Shown: in pieces, positions 9,545-18,886 of the stretch
Position numbering within the stretch: position 1 is the first letter of the stretch
Layout: the number at the start of each line of letters is the position of its first letter
Assembly (NCBI GenBank): GCA_023416955.1
Contig: JAEZGM010000022.1
Span: forward strand, 1 to 64,000
Direction: 5' to 3'
DNA length: 64,000 nucleotides
Origin: Bacillota bacterium
GTDB lineage: Bacteria > Bacillota > Clostridia > Oscillospirales > Acutalibacteraceae
Made by a program: the position numbers and the translations under genes
The notes under the pieces: generated by a model
Told to the model about the DNA's origin: nothing
Seen by the model: the letters and a program-made list of their open reading frames with translations, nothing else
Database searches by the model: none

Positions 9545-9795
9545 ACGCAAAAAAATAGAGCTTCACCATCCACAATGGGACGGAGAAACCCGTGGTACCA
9601 CCCAAATTGCGCAAAACGCGCCGCTCAAACCCCTTAACGCGGGAAACGCCGCGGCTCTTCGCCGCAGGGCTCGGGGCTGGCTTATACTTCTGGAACGTAC
9701 GGGAATCTTTCAGCTGTAAATTCCCTCTCTTTGGCACTCCCGGAAATATTGGACCCATCGTCGCCTGTAAAAGTCTGTGCAGACTATTTGATTCT
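9545..9795 (-). promoter_or_regulatory. T-box riboswitch for alaS
   Basis: Minus-strand leader between the promoter and alaS. It holds the invariant T-box core GGGTGGTACCACG (plus 9591-9603), the AGAGAGGGAA and GCTGAAAGATTCC stem elements upstream (about 9695-9725), and a run of T at 9548-9554 that would end the terminator. T-boxes sense uncharged tRNA, here presumably tRNA-Ala from the downstream gene. The specifier codon could not be assigned confidently by eye. Confidence 0.9.
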
Positions 9796-9801
9796 TTCAT
9801 G

Positions 9802-9830
9802 ATTATAAACTGAATACAGAACCTTGTCAA
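9802..9830 (-). promoter_or_regulatory. Sigma-A promoter of alaS
   Basis: TTGACA (9830-9825) and TATAAT (9807-9802) on the minus strand are separated by 17 nt, a consensus match. Predicted transcription starts near 9795, at the head of the T-box. Confidence 0.85.
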
Positions 9831-10036
9831 TCCTTGAAATTTATTTATGAGGGCAACGGCAATTACTTTTTATGATAAAGCAGTTCAAATTTTCAGTGGA
9901 GTGGGGAGCGCCGTCCTTTGTATACTTTCGGACGCAACGAAAGCACGGGCCTGCCCGGCCTGAGGGCAAACCCCATCATATCTAAAAATAAAATTCGGAG
10001 GAATTGTATCACTCTATCCTCAAAAAAATTTATATT
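9831..10036. other. Intergenic region with no recognised gene
   Basis: Holds GC-rich inverted segments around 9945-9970 (GGGCCTGCCC) between the PBP gene end and the alaS promoter. I see no ribosome binding site with a credible reading frame. Confidence 0.5.
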
Positions 10037-11635
10037 TTATGAAACTTTTCCGTTCATTTTGTCGGAAATCTGTTTAAATACCGGGCCGCAGGTAGTGCCG
10101 CCGCCCGAACCGCCCTCGGCAAAGATCGTAACAACGTACTTGGGATTTTCATAAGGGAAGAATCCGGAAAACCACGATTCCACCAATTCCGTCGTGCCTT
10201 CATAGCGCCCCGTCTGGGCAGTCGCGGTTTTTGCCCCCGCCGTTACGGAGGTTGGCTTGCCCTTTTTGCTTGTTCCGGTTTCGATGCTCTCTTTCATAAA
10301 CTGACGGATCAGCTTCGCCGTATTTTCCGATATTACCTGCGTGCTCTTTTGTGCTCCGGCTCTCTCCATAAAATTGCGGTTTTCGTCGACAAGCCCCTCA
10401 TATAAAGTTGGCTGTGTGTATTGACCGTTGCTGGCGATGGCGTTTACCATACCGGAAATTTGGAGTGGCGTGGCGGTCAGGTCGCCCTGCCCGAATGAAA
10501 AATTCGCCAGAGCGCGGGGGCTGCTCAAGCTTTTCAGCGTAGGAAGATTCCCTGTGGCAGAAACATAACCGGGCGCGATTTCAAGCGATTTTCCGAAACC
10601 CATGGACTGTGCCATCAGCAGAAAACGGTCCTGAGGAACCATCTGCATTAAATTCACAAAATATGTGTTGCAGGACTGTGCAATCGCTGTCTGCATATTC
10701 TCGTGGCCGTGGCTCTCTGAATTATAACAGTGAAAGATTCCACCGGAAACATCGATTCCGCCGGTGCAGGTGTACTCCGTATCAGGGGAAATTCCATATT
10801 CCAGCGCGGCAGAGGCAGACACCAGCTTAAATACGGAACCCACACTATAAGCAGACATGCAGCGATTTAAAAGAGGCGAATCGGTGCCGTTCAACGCGGA
10901 GGCAACATCGTTCGGCGAAAAGTCCGGCAGGCTCACCATCGCGCGTATTTTTCCGGAAGGTACCTCCGTAATCACAACCGCACCCTTTTTCAGGTATTTT
11001 TTTGCGGCTTCTTCGGCAATCTTTTGAATTGATTTGTCAATCGTAAGGACGACGCCGCGATTTTGCAGATAGGTGGAGTCGGTAACTTTTTTGTTTTCAC
11101 CCGCCAGAACGCGGTTTACCGCATCGACTTTATAAGTAACGGAAATTTGCCCCTGATTCTGCGTGAGCTGTTGGTTGAACGCTTTCTCAATTCCGGAGGT
11201 GCCCGCTCCGGTGCTGTCAAGGTATCCGATCACATGCACCGCAAGCTGATCATCGGCATAGCGTCTGCTCAGTGTGAAATTGTCAATGCCATCCGCTTTT
11301 ACCGGCTGCGGAAGTATGAAGGCAAACGGTTTCCCCAATGTCAATGTCGTATAGACATTTTCCATTGTTTTTTTCGGCAAAACCTTGCTGAGTGCTGCGG
11401 CTCCCGCCACCGTGGGCGTAATTGCCGCCACGGTCTGCTCCCCTGTTCCGGTCAGGGCAACGCGGTTTGTATCGTAAATGGTACCGCGCGTGTTTGCCAC
11501 AACCAGCTTATAGCTGCTTTGCCTGTCCGCCGTTGCAGCCAGCTGGGAACCGTTGCAAAGGCTGTAAACATTCAGTATTGTAAGAAACATCGCAAACATC
11601 ATGACACCAAAGAAAATAGTGGTTCGTTTCGCCAT
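10037..11635 (-). CDS. Class B penicillin-binding protein (transpeptidase)
   Basis: A 532-residue D,D-transpeptidase that cross-links peptidoglycan outside the membrane. One N-terminal membrane helix (TTIFFGVMMFAMFLTILNVY) is followed by a short dimerisation region (VANTRGTIYDTNRVALTG) and the transpeptidase domain. The SxxK motif is in SVGSVFKLVS, SxN is SCNTYFVN, and the third motif is KTATAQTG instead of the usual KTG. The protein resembles PBP2/SpoVD-class enzymes but has a short N-terminus. There is no shape or division partner next to it, so its cell-cycle or sporulation role is open. Confidence 0.88.
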   Translation of the reverse strand: MAKRTTIFFGVMMFAMFLTILNVYSLCNGSQLAATADRQSSYKLVVANTRGTIYDTNRVALTGTGEQTVAAITPTVAGAAALSKVLPKKTMENVYTTLTLGKPFAFILPQPVKADGIDNFTLSRRYADDQLAVHVIGYLDSTGAGTSGIEKAFNQQLTQNQGQISVTYKVDAVNRVLAGENKKVTDSTYLQNRGVVLTIDKSIQKIAEEAAKKYLKKGAVVITEVPSGKIRAMVSLPDFSPNDVASALNGTDSPLLNRCMSAYSVGSVFKLVSASAALEYGISPDTEYTCTGGIDVSGGIFHCYNSESHGHENMQTAIAQSCNTYFVNLMQMVPQDRFLLMAQSMGFGKSLEIAPGYVSATGNLPTLKSLSSPRALANFSFGQGDLTATPLQISGMVNAIASNGQYTQPTLYEGLVDENRNFMERAGAQKSTQVISENTAKLIRQFMKESIETGTSKKGKPTSVTAGAKTATAQTGRYEGTTELVESWFSGFFPYENPKYVVTIFAEGGSGGGTTCGPVFKQISDKMNGKVS

Positions 11636-11818
11636 TGAAAATCCCCCAATGTGAACGGCCTTGGCCTTGATTTTTCAAACAAAGCCTTTCGAAAGCGGCC
11701 AAAAAATAAGCTATCACGGATTCTGAAAGGCAAGAATTTGCCCGCACAGAATTCCATAATAGCTATTGTTGCCATTGGTTGATTTTTTAATCAGGATTTA
11801 CAAAAAGAGCTTTGTATC

Positions 11819-13045
11819 TTATTGTTCGCTCTTGCGCTGCCTGCGCAGAATCGCGCCCTTTTCTACGGGGATTTCCGTTTTCAGCAGTACCGTCATGGTT
11901 GCGTGCGGCGCAGCTTCGATGGGGTTATAATCCGCGTCAAAAATTTCGTCCAGAGGAAGAAGGTAGGGCTTTTTACCGGCCTCCAGCACATCGGCGATAT
12001 CGCCTTTAAAAAACCGGTTCCGCTGTGAAAGCACGGCGACGCCGTTTTCATAGCCCTCGCAAACCGCGATCACGTCATAATCCCGCACATAGCCGCCGGT
12101 CGCGTATTCCTGACCGGGCTCCGTACCAAAATAAAAGCCGGTGCTGTAGCTGCGGTGGCTGATTTTATTGAGTTCCTCCGCAATCCACGGGGATACGCTT
12201 TGTTCAGGATTCTTCATGTACTCATCGATCGCGCTGCGGTAGGCGTTCGTCGTAACCGCAACATAGTAAGCGGATTTCGCGCGTCCCTCGATCTTCAGGC
12301 TGGTCACCCCGGCTTTCACCAGTTCGGGGATATGTTCAATCATACACATATCTTTGGAATTCATAATATAAGTACCGGAGGAATCTTCCTCAATCGGCAT
12401 ATATTGCCCCTCGCGCTTTTCCTCCATCAACGCGTACTTCCACCGGCAGGGCTGCGCGCAGTCGCCGCGGTTTGCGTCGCGGTGCGTCAGGTAAGCCGAC
12501 AGCAGACAGCGCCCGGAAAATGACATGCACATTGCGCCGTGTACAAACGCTTCAATTTCGAGTTCTTTTGGCGTTTTCACGCGAAGCTCCCCGATATCTT
12601 CCAGTGTCATTTCCCTTGCGAGCACCACACGGTCGGCTCCTAATTCATAAAAAGCGTTTGCGGTGGCGTAGTTCATAATTCCCGCCTGTGTGGAAATATG
12701 AACGGATACGGTCGGCGCATATTTCTTCGCCATGCGCAGCACACCGAAATCAGCCACGATGAACGCGTCTACACCTGTGCTCTGTGCAAACTGCAAAAAT
12801 TCCGGCAGGCGCTCAGCTTCCTCATTGGTAGGAATGGTGTTGCAGGTCAGATATACTTTTCTGCCTTTGCCGTGCGCGAGCGCCACAGCCTGTTTCAGCT
12901 CATCGGGGCCGAAATTGGCCGGGCCCGCACGCATGCCGAACTCCTGCCCCGCAAGGTACACCGCGCCGGCTCCAAAATCCAGCGCGGCGTGCAGGCGTTC
13001 CATATCGCCCGCGGGGGCAAGCAGTTCCAATGGGTAATTTGTCAT
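11819..13045 (-). CDS. Peptidase U32 family protein (tRNA-hydroxylation type)
   Basis: A 408-residue U32 family protein. The N-terminus LELLAPAGDMERLHAALDFGA and the central signature EAFVHGAMCMSFSGRCLLS with clustered cysteines (RGDCAQPCRW) are diagnostic. Characterised relatives (TrhP/RlhA) install hydroxyl groups on tRNA uridine-34 or rRNA using an iron-sulfur cluster, and older members were called collagenases. RBS GGAGGAAAAT precedes the ATG. It is 13 nt downstream of mltG, the arrangement seen in many Firmicutes (yrrL with yrrN/yrrO), which favours the tRNA modification role. Confidence 0.9.
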   Translation of the reverse strand: MTNYPLELLAPAGDMERLHAALDFGAGAVYLAGQEFGMRAGPANFGPDELKQAVALAHGKGRKVYLTCNTIPTNEEAERLPEFLQFAQSTGVDAFIVADFGVLRMAKKYAPTVSVHISTQAGIMNYATANAFYELGADRVVLAREMTLEDIGELRVKTPKELEIEAFVHGAMCMSFSGRCLLSAYLTHRDANRGDCAQPCRWKYALMEEKREGQYMPIEEDSSGTYIMNSKDMCMIEHIPELVKAGVTSLKIEGRAKSAYYVAVTTNAYRSAIDEYMKNPEQSVSPWIAEELNKISHRSYSTGFYFGTEPGQEYATGGYVRDYDVIAVCEGYENGVAVLSQRNRFFKGDIADVLEAGKKPYLLPLDEIFDADYNPIEAAPHATMTVLLKTEIPVEKGAILRRQRKSEQ

Positions 13046-13058
13046 ATTTTCCTCCGGT

Positions 13059-14339
13059 TTATTTCAGCCCGGCTTTTTTCAGATTTGCTTCATGCTGGGC
13101 ATTGGTCTTTGCGTAATAGGCTTTCCCGTCCTTGCTGTGACAGAAATAGTAGTAGCTTGTTTTGGCGGGATTCAGCGCCGCATCAATTGCTTCGGCACCC
13201 GGGTTACAAATCGGCCCGGGCGGCAGTCCCTCGATTGTATAAGTATCGTAACGGCTTTTGTAAGTATCCCTGATGTTGGACGGCACGGCGGCCTTTGTCC
13301 GGTACGGGTAGTACGTTGTCGGGTCGGAACGCAAGCGGAGCAGATCGCCCTTTCCATTGCTGGCAAGGCGATTGTGAAAAACAGAGGATACCATATACAT
13401 ATCATCTTTATTCGCGGCTTCAGCCTGAATCATGGAAGCGAGCGTCAGAAGCTGATCAACCGTCATATTCTGTGCGCTGGCGCCGGCACGGATTTCAGCG
13501 GTCAGCTTTTTGTCAGCATTACTGAGCAGCTTCTGAACCACTTTATCAGCATCTTCATCCTTATAAAATTCATAGGTATCGGGGAAAAGATACCCTTCCA
13601 ACTTGTAATAGCGTTCCTTGGAATTGGTAATCGCTTTGAGCAGCTGGTATTTCGCGTCAAACTGTGTTGAATTCGTCATTGCGAGGAAATCGCTTGCCTT
13701 GCACACGCCGTTTTTCTCCAGCTGCGCGGCCAGTTCCATCACGTCAGTTCCTTCCGGGAAGGTCACCTTCACCGTATCAACCCGGTTCAGGTTTGATTGA
13801 AGCGTATTGATCAGCGCCTGATAGTCCATCGTCGTATCAATTTCGAAGCTGCCGTTTCCGTAATGTTTATCTGCTTTTGTCAGCTTGGAATACAGCTTGA
13901 AAAAATCCTCATCACGGATAGCACCGGCGTTGTGCAGGATTGACGCTACCTGTTCGCCGTCCGCATTTTTGGGAATTTCGACGGTGAGCGTCACCTTTTC
14001 CCTGCCTACTGCCAGCATATCGTTGATTCCGCTGATTGCGAACTGAGAAAGCAGAGCGGAAACAATCAGGACCATAAGGAACCATATTACCCGGAAAAAG
14101 AACCGATTTTTTCTTCCTTTTTCCTTATTGCGCCACCGGTGCGCCTTTTCGGCACGCTCCTGCTGCGTACGTTGCGCATTCTGTGCGGCGCGGGGGTCGC
14201 TGTAGCTGTGAATGATGTTATCCGAATCCTCATCGTCCCCGTCCGGCGCAAAGTCCGGCTCATCATCCTCTATATTGAGCTGAAAGCTTTCTACTTTTCT
14301 GCGTCTGTTTATTTCATTTTGCAGGTCATCGTTTTGCAT
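13059..14339 (-). CDS. mltG: Endolytic transglycosylase MltG
   Basis: A 426-residue membrane-anchored murein transglycosylase that terminates glycan strands. It has a long acidic cytoplasmic N-terminus (about 90 aa), one membrane helix (FRVIWFLMVLIVSALLSQFA), then the LysM-like and YceG domains. Active-site region LTLASMIQAEAANKDDM contains the catalytic Glu, and the C-terminal YYYFCHSKDGKAYYAKT motif is typical. AGGAGGATC lies before the ATG. It is paired with the U32 gene. Confidence 0.93.
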   Translation of the reverse strand: MQNDDLQNEINRRRKVESFQLNIEDDEPDFAPDGDDEDSDNIIHSYSDPRAAQNAQRTQQERAEKAHRWRNKEKGRKNRFFFRVIWFLMVLIVSALLSQFAISGINDMLAVGREKVTLTVEIPKNADGEQVASILHNAGAIRDEDFFKLYSKLTKADKHYGNGSFEIDTTMDYQALINTLQSNLNRVDTVKVTFPEGTDVMELAAQLEKNGVCKASDFLAMTNSTQFDAKYQLLKAITNSKERYYKLEGYLFPDTYEFYKDEDADKVVQKLLSNADKKLTAEIRAGASAQNMTVDQLLTLASMIQAEAANKDDMYMVSSVFHNRLASNGKGDLLRLRSDPTTYYPYRTKAAVPSNIRDTYKSRYDTYTIEGLPPGPICNPGAEAIDAALNPAKTSYYYFCHSKDGKAYYAKTNAQHEANLKKAGLK

Positions 14340-14370
14340 TGGATGATCCTCCTGTTATTACGGCTGAATT

Positions 14371-14967
14371 TCATCGGTTTTGATTTGCCATCCTTCTGAT
14401 ATATTTTTCTGTAATCAATATATCAACCGGTTTGTCATAATACCCATGCGGCAAGTTCCACTGGACACATCCCGCATAACAAATACCAACCGTAATTCCT
14501 GTAAAATCCGCCAGAAAGCGGTCGTAAAATCCCTTACCGTAACCCAAACGGTAACCCTGCGCGTCAAAGCTGAGGCCGGGTACAATGCAAATACCCTTCG
14601 ATTCCCGCGGAGCGCGCTCACATTTTTCGGGAACGGGTTCCAGTACGCCGAAAGTGCCCTTTTCCAGATCTTCCATGGAGTTAATATAGTAGAATTCCAT
14701 GTCGTGGGTTTCGGGGATACAGCGCGGCACAGCTACTTTTTTACGATTTGAGTGCGCCGCGTTAATCAGAGCCAGCGTATCCACTTCTATCGGTTTACTC
14801 ACATAAGTGAATAGTGTATCACAGTCCGCGTACTCAAAAAGAGCGAGCAGCCTGCTCTGAATGGTGGAATCCAGCCTTCGTTTGGTGTCGGAGTCCATCT
14901 GTTCACGAAACCGCCGGTAACGCATACGGAGGCTTTGTTTTACTTCTTTAATATTTTTCACACGCAT
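14371..14967 (-). CDS. 5-formyltetrahydrofolate cyclo-ligase
   Basis: A 198-residue enzyme that converts 5-formyl-THF to 5,10-methenyl-THF with ATP. The conserved C-terminal motif LSFDAQGYRLGYGKGFYDRFL is present, and length fits the family. It overlaps the end of the DJ-1 gene by 10 nt, so the two are co-translated. The next gene down is mltG, 31 nt away. Confidence 0.92.
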   Translation of the reverse strand: MRVKNIKEVKQSLRMRYRRFREQMDSDTKRRLDSTIQSRLLALFEYADCDTLFTYVSKPIEVDTLALINAAHSNRKKVAVPRCIPETHDMEFYYINSMEDLEKGTFGVLEPVPEKCERAPRESKGICIVPGLSFDAQGYRLGYGKGFYDRFLADFTGITVGICYAGCVQWNLPHGYYDKPVDILITEKYIRRMANQNR

Positions 14968-15494
14968 TGTATATTCTTCCTGATCGAACTGGATTTTTCG
15001 GTTCCGTAAAGCTCTTCTACAATTTTCAGCGCGAATTCAACTGCAACGCCCGCGCCTTTTCCGGTAATAATATTTCCGCTGACGCAAACCGCGTCGCCGG
15101 TCACTTTCGCCGCGTGAAGCTCGTCCTCGTAACCCGGGAAACAGGTTGCGGTGTGCCCGTTCAGCAGACCCATGTGGCCCAGAATGGACGGTGCCGCACA
15201 GATTGCCGCGATCGGTCTCCGCCGCTCGGCGCAGCTCCGAACCGCGGACTGCATAACAGCGGATCTTTCAAGGTTTTTCGTCCCGGGGCCGCCCGGAAGA
15301 ATAACCATATCCGCTTTTGAAATCTGCACTTCGCGCTCTTCCAAATCCGCAGTTACGGTGATGCCGTGGGAACCGGCCACCTGCTTTCCCCCCACCCCAA
15401 CTGTGGCGAGCTCCGCGCCTGCCCGGCGCAGAATATCGACAGTTGCGAGCGCTTCAATTTCCTCAAATCCCTCTGCCAGAAACAGATAAATCAT
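14958..15494 (-). CDS. DJ-1/PfpI family protein
   Basis: A 178-residue class I glutamine-amidotransferase-like protein. It starts MIYLFLAEGFEEIEALATVDILRRAG, with the family's Glu, and carries the nucleophilic cysteine in AAICAAPSILG (about residue 103). Relatives act as deglycases, glyoxalases or stress chaperones; which applies cannot be told. The start at 15494 is chosen over 15500 because GGGGGA sits 7 nt upstream. It overlaps the folate cyclo-ligase gene. Confidence 0.9.
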   Translation of the reverse strand: MIYLFLAEGFEEIEALATVDILRRAGAELATVGVGGKQVAGSHGITVTADLEEREVQISKADMVILPGGPGTKNLERSAVMQSAVRSCAERRRPIAAICAAPSILGHMGLLNGHTATCFPGYEDELHAAKVTGDAVCVSGNIITGKGAGVAVEFALKIVEELYGTEKSSSIRKNIQCV

Positions 15495-15511
15495 ATACAA
15501 TCCCCCTTAGG

Positions 15512-16396
15512 TTAATCGAGTGGAAGTCCAAGGTACGGTGCGCTGCTAATCGGCTCAACCGGTTCCATGGACGCGCCGCCGATCGGCTTCATCATGCCGG
15601 AGGGGAGTTCTTCTCCTTCCACCTGTAGCAAGGCGCTGTTGGCAGGAAGGCGGAAACGATAGCTTAAAGCCGGCATTGTCTGAATCAGATTTGCAGCCAG
15701 ATTGGGTAAAGTCCGCTCCTGTGCCATAATTTCCTGTACCAGGCAGGTGTTCTCATCTAACCGGCGGCACAATGCGTATGCCGGCTGACCGTCCGTCAGG
15801 GAAGCAACCAGTTTGTCACCGTAGATTTTCCCCATTCCGGCGGCAAAGGCAAAAGCTTCGTCGCTCCAAAGCACCGAACCCGTTTTCCCAGCCAGCTGTC
15901 CACTGCGAAGGGAGTTTAAGTGGTGAATACTGAGCGCCGTTTTATTGATTTGACCCGATTCCGCGATGCTGACAAGCTGATCTAAAGTAATATCAGCCAT
16001 ACGAGCCTTAAAGAAGGGCCGGTAATCCGATTTTTGATACATCGGATAAAGCTCTTTGGTCGCGGGCAGCAGAAAGGAATACTGATCCCCGCGCCGCGCG
16101 CCTACCAGCGCAGCAGCCGCCAGAAGCGCCGCCATAAATCCGCGCGAACGGTACTCGGGAAGCGTGGCGGCCGCATAAATATAATGCGCCTGTACAGTTC
16201 CCTTTTTCGCCGCAATCCGAGCAGGCAGCAGGTAAACAACCGCCGCAATCTTTTCCCCAACCTGATATACTAAACAGTTTTCAGGGCGGAAATAGTTATT
16301 TAAAAAATATTTTGGAGGACGGGCAGGTTCGTCAAAACAAATCTGCCAGATATCCACTAGCTCCCTGCGCATTTCCCAGTCGCCAAGTCGAATCAT
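15512..16396 (-). CDS. GNAT family N-acetyltransferase (two-lobed)
   Basis: A 294-residue protein with an N-terminal GNAT fold. The acetyl-CoA loop is visible at AATLPEYRSRGFMAALLAAA (about residues 93-112). The C-terminal half resembles Eis/DUF4081-type tails (YALCRRLDENTCLVQEIM). The substrate is unknown. It overlaps the downstream end of the DUF2156 gene by 4 nt (ATGA), so the two are translationally coupled. Confidence 0.85.
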   Translation of the reverse strand: MIRLGDWEMRRELVDIWQICFDEPARPPKYFLNNYFRPENCLVYQVGEKIAAVVYLLPARIAAKKGTVQAHYIYAAATLPEYRSRGFMAALLAAAALVGARRGDQYSFLLPATKELYPMYQKSDYRPFFKARMADITLDQLVSIAESGQINKTALSIHHLNSLRSGQLAGKTGSVLWSDEAFAFAAGMGKIYGDKLVASLTDGQPAYALCRRLDENTCLVQEIMAQERTLPNLAANLIQTMPALSYRFRLPANSALLQVEGEELPSGMMKPIGGASMEPVEPISSAPYLGLPLD

Positions 16397-17301
16397 TTCG
16401 AAACTTCCTTCGTTTCTTCTTTCAGTGTCACCGAATATTTTTCAAGAAGTATCGCCGGACGATAGGAAAGTTTAGCTTTACGCAGCCCTTCTATTCCCAT
16501 GTCTTCCTCACGGTTTACATATTTGTACCCGGCAAGATGATGAGCGGCAAATTCGTGGTTAATCGCGGCGTAAAGACCGTTGTAGCCGTCAAGCGCCTTT
16601 TCAAAATGCAGAAGATAAACCTCGGAATTGATTTCCTCTCCGATTGTGAACGCTACTGGCTTCCCTTCAATTCGAATTAATCCGCCCGCGAGCTCCAACT
16701 CGTCAAAGTGGTCAAACGCCCTCTTCAGTGCACAGCCCTCCATCTGAGAGCCCCGCTGCTCGCAGCCGCCATTCGCCTTGCACCACTGATCGGCCACATC
16801 GATGCAGTCCTTAATGTTCTCCTGTGAAATATCTTCGTAGGACCAGTCGTAGTCACGGTCGAACTGCGCAAGATGGTTTCGCTTGCCGTGAAACTTCCGC
16901 CCCGAAAGGTTAATCAGATCCGCTGTTTCATAAATATAGTCTGAACCGTTGCGGTCAAGCTGAAACACAAATTTTCCGGGATAATTCTTTTCCAGTTCTT
17001 CCACACAATCGGCTGTAACGCCCCACATTTTAAAAGGGAAGCCGCGCTCCTGCGCATCCTTAATCAATTCCGGGATCGCGTCATAGGGTGCGCTTCCGCC
17101 GACGGGAAAATTATAGACATGAAACGGTGCTCCCGATGCGAGAAGCATATGGTCACGGAATCGGCACACCTTGGAAAAAAAGCTGTCCTTCCACAAATAA
17201 AGCGTGCCAAACGCAGACTCACTCCCCATATTTCCGCTTTGTGATAAGTAGGGTTTCATCCACGCCCGGTCTTCCAGGGTCGGGTATTCAAATGGAAACA
17301 T
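16393..17301 (-). CDS. DUF2156 family protein (LPG synthase C-terminal-like GNAT)
   Basis: A 302-residue soluble protein matching the C-terminal domain of phosphatidylglycerol lysyltransferases, without membrane helices. Typical blocks are FGTLYLWKDSF, GRKFHGKRNHLAQF and INHEFAAHHLAGYKYVNREED. Such stand-alone proteins may transfer an amino acid from a charged tRNA; the target is unknown. The ATG at 17301 is used because GGAGGAATTG precedes it. It overlaps the tmk end by 14 nt and precedes the GNAT gene. Confidence 0.85.
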   Translation of the reverse strand: MFPFEYPTLEDRAWMKPYLSQSGNMGSESAFGTLYLWKDSFFSKVCRFRDHMLLASGAPFHVYNFPVGGSAPYDAIPELIKDAQERGFPFKMWGVTADCVEELEKNYPGKFVFQLDRNGSDYIYETADLINLSGRKFHGKRNHLAQFDRDYDWSYEDISQENIKDCIDVADQWCKANGGCEQRGSQMEGCALKRAFDHFDELELAGGLIRIEGKPVAFTIGEEINSEVYLLHFEKALDGYNGLYAAINHEFAAHHLAGYKYVNREEDMGIEGLRKAKLSYRPAILLEKYSVTLKEETKEVSK

Positions 17302-17971
17302 ATAAAGGCAATTCCTCCGTAATAACTTTAATAATATCCTGATGAATCTCATCCACTGTTCTGGGGGCGTCGCCCGCCGCACAGGGAATGATCTTCCAGT
17401 TTAGCCGTTCTGCCGCATAGACTGCACTTTCATGGCATTCTTTCTGATACGCGGCGTTTTTCTCATGAATGTCCTTTTTTCCTTCATTGCCGTTGTAACG
17501 ATGGCTCAGCAACTTTTGTGAGACCGCCTGCGGCATATCGAGATAAATTGTCACATCGGGTCTCGGAAGTCCAAGCTTGCCATACTCATAATCCTGCAGC
17601 CAGTTCAGAAAGCTTTCGTGTTCCGCTTTCGGCAGCTTGGAAAGATGAAATACCATGTTTGAAGTAGTGTATCGGTCGGCTACAATCACCGAACCGCTGA
17701 GATACTCGTCACGCCAAAACTTCATGTAGCTTGCATACCGGTCAACTGCAAAGAACGAAGAAGCGGCATATGCGTTCACCGCATTGGGATCCGTACCAAA
17801 TTCGCCATCCAGATATATCTTTGCCAGTACGGAGGATGGCTGCGCGTAATCCGGAAAAGAAATTTTCCGAACCCTGACGCCCTTTTCGGCCAGCGCATCG
17901 CAAAGCAACTTTGTCTGCGTCGCCTTGCCGCTACCGTCCAGCCCCTCCACGGCAATTAATTTCCCTGCCAT
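17288..17971 (-). CDS. tmk: Thymidylate kinase
   Basis: A 227-residue dTMP kinase. The P-loop is in AVEGLDGSGKATQTKLL (residues 7-23) and the DR motif in VIVADRYTTSN. The longer insert after SFPDYAQPSSVLAKIYLDGEFG is typical of clostridial Tmk. It begins directly after the thyX stop with no intergenic base, so dTMP synthesis and phosphorylation are coupled in one operon. Confidence 0.93.
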   Translation of the reverse strand: MAGKLIAVEGLDGSGKATQTKLLCDALAEKGVRVRKISFPDYAQPSSVLAKIYLDGEFGTDPNAVNAYAASSFFAVDRYASYMKFWRDEYLSGSVIVADRYTTSNMVFHLSKLPKAEHESFLNWLQDYEYGKLGLPRPDVTIYLDMPQAVSQKLLSHRYNGNEGKKDIHEKNAAYQKECHESAVYAAERLNWKIIPCAAGDAPRTVDEIHQDIIKVITEELPLYVSI

Positions 17972-18742
17972 TTATTCTGCCCCTATCCCATTAAAAAAAT
18001 CGCGTACTTCTTCAGGCTTGCCGCAGGACTTCGCGCCCTCCGTACAGGCGCCCCGCAGGCATGGGGGGCCGCAGTGCTTAAACAGATTGGGCGCCACCTC
18101 GCGCACAAGGCGCAGCATTTCAATCGCCACCGCGCGGATTTCCCACTGGGCACGGTTGCAGCAGCGGTGAGAAAAGAAGTTATACAATGAACGCGCGTTA
18201 AACGTACAGACCAATTTAGTATCACACGCGTTTGGCAAAACAAAACGCGCGTCCTCAATCGACATTTTCTCCGCGGCGCGGTCGGCCGACTTTTCATCTC
18301 TCCCCTGCGCCATCAATTCTTTTTTGTGTTTCTCTTTTAAAATTGCGGTCAGCCTTTCATAGTGATGCTGATCTTCCTCCATCGCCGTCAAAAATTCCGC
18401 GCGCGCTTCGGGAATCGCGTCAATTTCCGGCGGAATCACATATTCAAAGTGAGATTCCATCACATAGCGCTGGCTCTGCACACTATAGGACGCAATGCGG
18501 TGCCGCGTGATCTGCGCCAACAGGGAGCGTGAGACTCCCTCGATGCCAAATGTAAACGATGCATGCTCAATGGGGCTTTCATGCCCGATTTCCGCAAGCA
18601 TTTTCACAAAGGAAGCGACCTTCTCCTCTGTCAGTCCTTCGGCTATTGTGTCAATCGAAGCCGGGGAATAGCACAGGCGTGCAGCCTGTGCCACCACTTT
18701 TTCCGGCTCCGGAGTATAAGCAATCAGCGTAACTTTCGCCAT
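17972..18742 (-). CDS. thyX: Flavin-dependent thymidylate synthase
   Basis: A 256-residue FAD-dependent enzyme that makes dTMP from dUMP with methylene-THF. The ThyX signature appears as RHRIASYSVQSQRYV (about residues 79-93). The C-terminal CGPPCLRGACTEGAKSCG holds an extra cysteine cluster. The start MAKVTLIAYTPEPEK at 18742 is chosen because the longer frame runs into the promoter. It is the first gene of thyX-tmk-DUF2156-GNAT. Confidence 0.95.
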   Translation of the reverse strand: MAKVTLIAYTPEPEKVVAQAARLCYSPASIDTIAEGLTEEKVASFVKMLAEIGHESPIEHASFTFGIEGVSRSLLAQITRHRIASYSVQSQRYVMESHFEYVIPPEIDAIPEARAEFLTAMEEDQHHYERLTAILKEKHKKELMAQGRDEKSADRAAEKMSIEDARFVLPNACDTKLVCTFNARSLYNFFSHRCCNRAQWEIRAVAIEMLRLVREVAPNLFKHCGPPCLRGACTEGAKSCGKPEEVRDFFNGIGAE

Positions 18743-18784
18743 TTTATTCTCTCCATACTGAAATTTTGTCAAGTTATCGGGTTT

Positions 18785-18813
18785 ATTATACCAAACTCTA
18801 CGGAACTGTTCAA
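18785..18813 (-). promoter_or_regulatory. Promoter of thyX operon
   Basis: TTGAAC (18813-18808) and TATAAT (18790-18785) on the minus strand with a 17-nt spacer. It lies directly downstream of the hairpin at 18822-18875. Confidence 0.75.
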
Positions 18814-18821
18814 CAACAATT

Positions 18822-18875
18822 AAAAACGAGGTATTGCAAAATGAAAGAAATTCCATCATGCGATACCTCGTTTTT
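18822..18875. repeat. Hairpin repeat, copy A (terminator-like)
   Basis: AAAAACGAGGTAT (18822 on) pairs with ATACCTCGTTTTT (to 18875); the inner part GCAAAATGAA matches the core of three other hairpins in the window. It would end the phosphate transporter transcript ahead of thyX. Copies B, C and D are at 28312, 56828 and 63026. Confidence 0.8.
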
Positions 18876-18886
18876 AAACTCAAAAT

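Noticed and set aside
9468..9830. A protein-coding gene over the alaS leader
   Set aside because: The frame covers the T-box elements and has no family match; the region is a regulatory RNA.
9831..10036. A 38-residue open frame starting near 9847
   Set aside because: It has no ribosome binding site and no conserved pattern.
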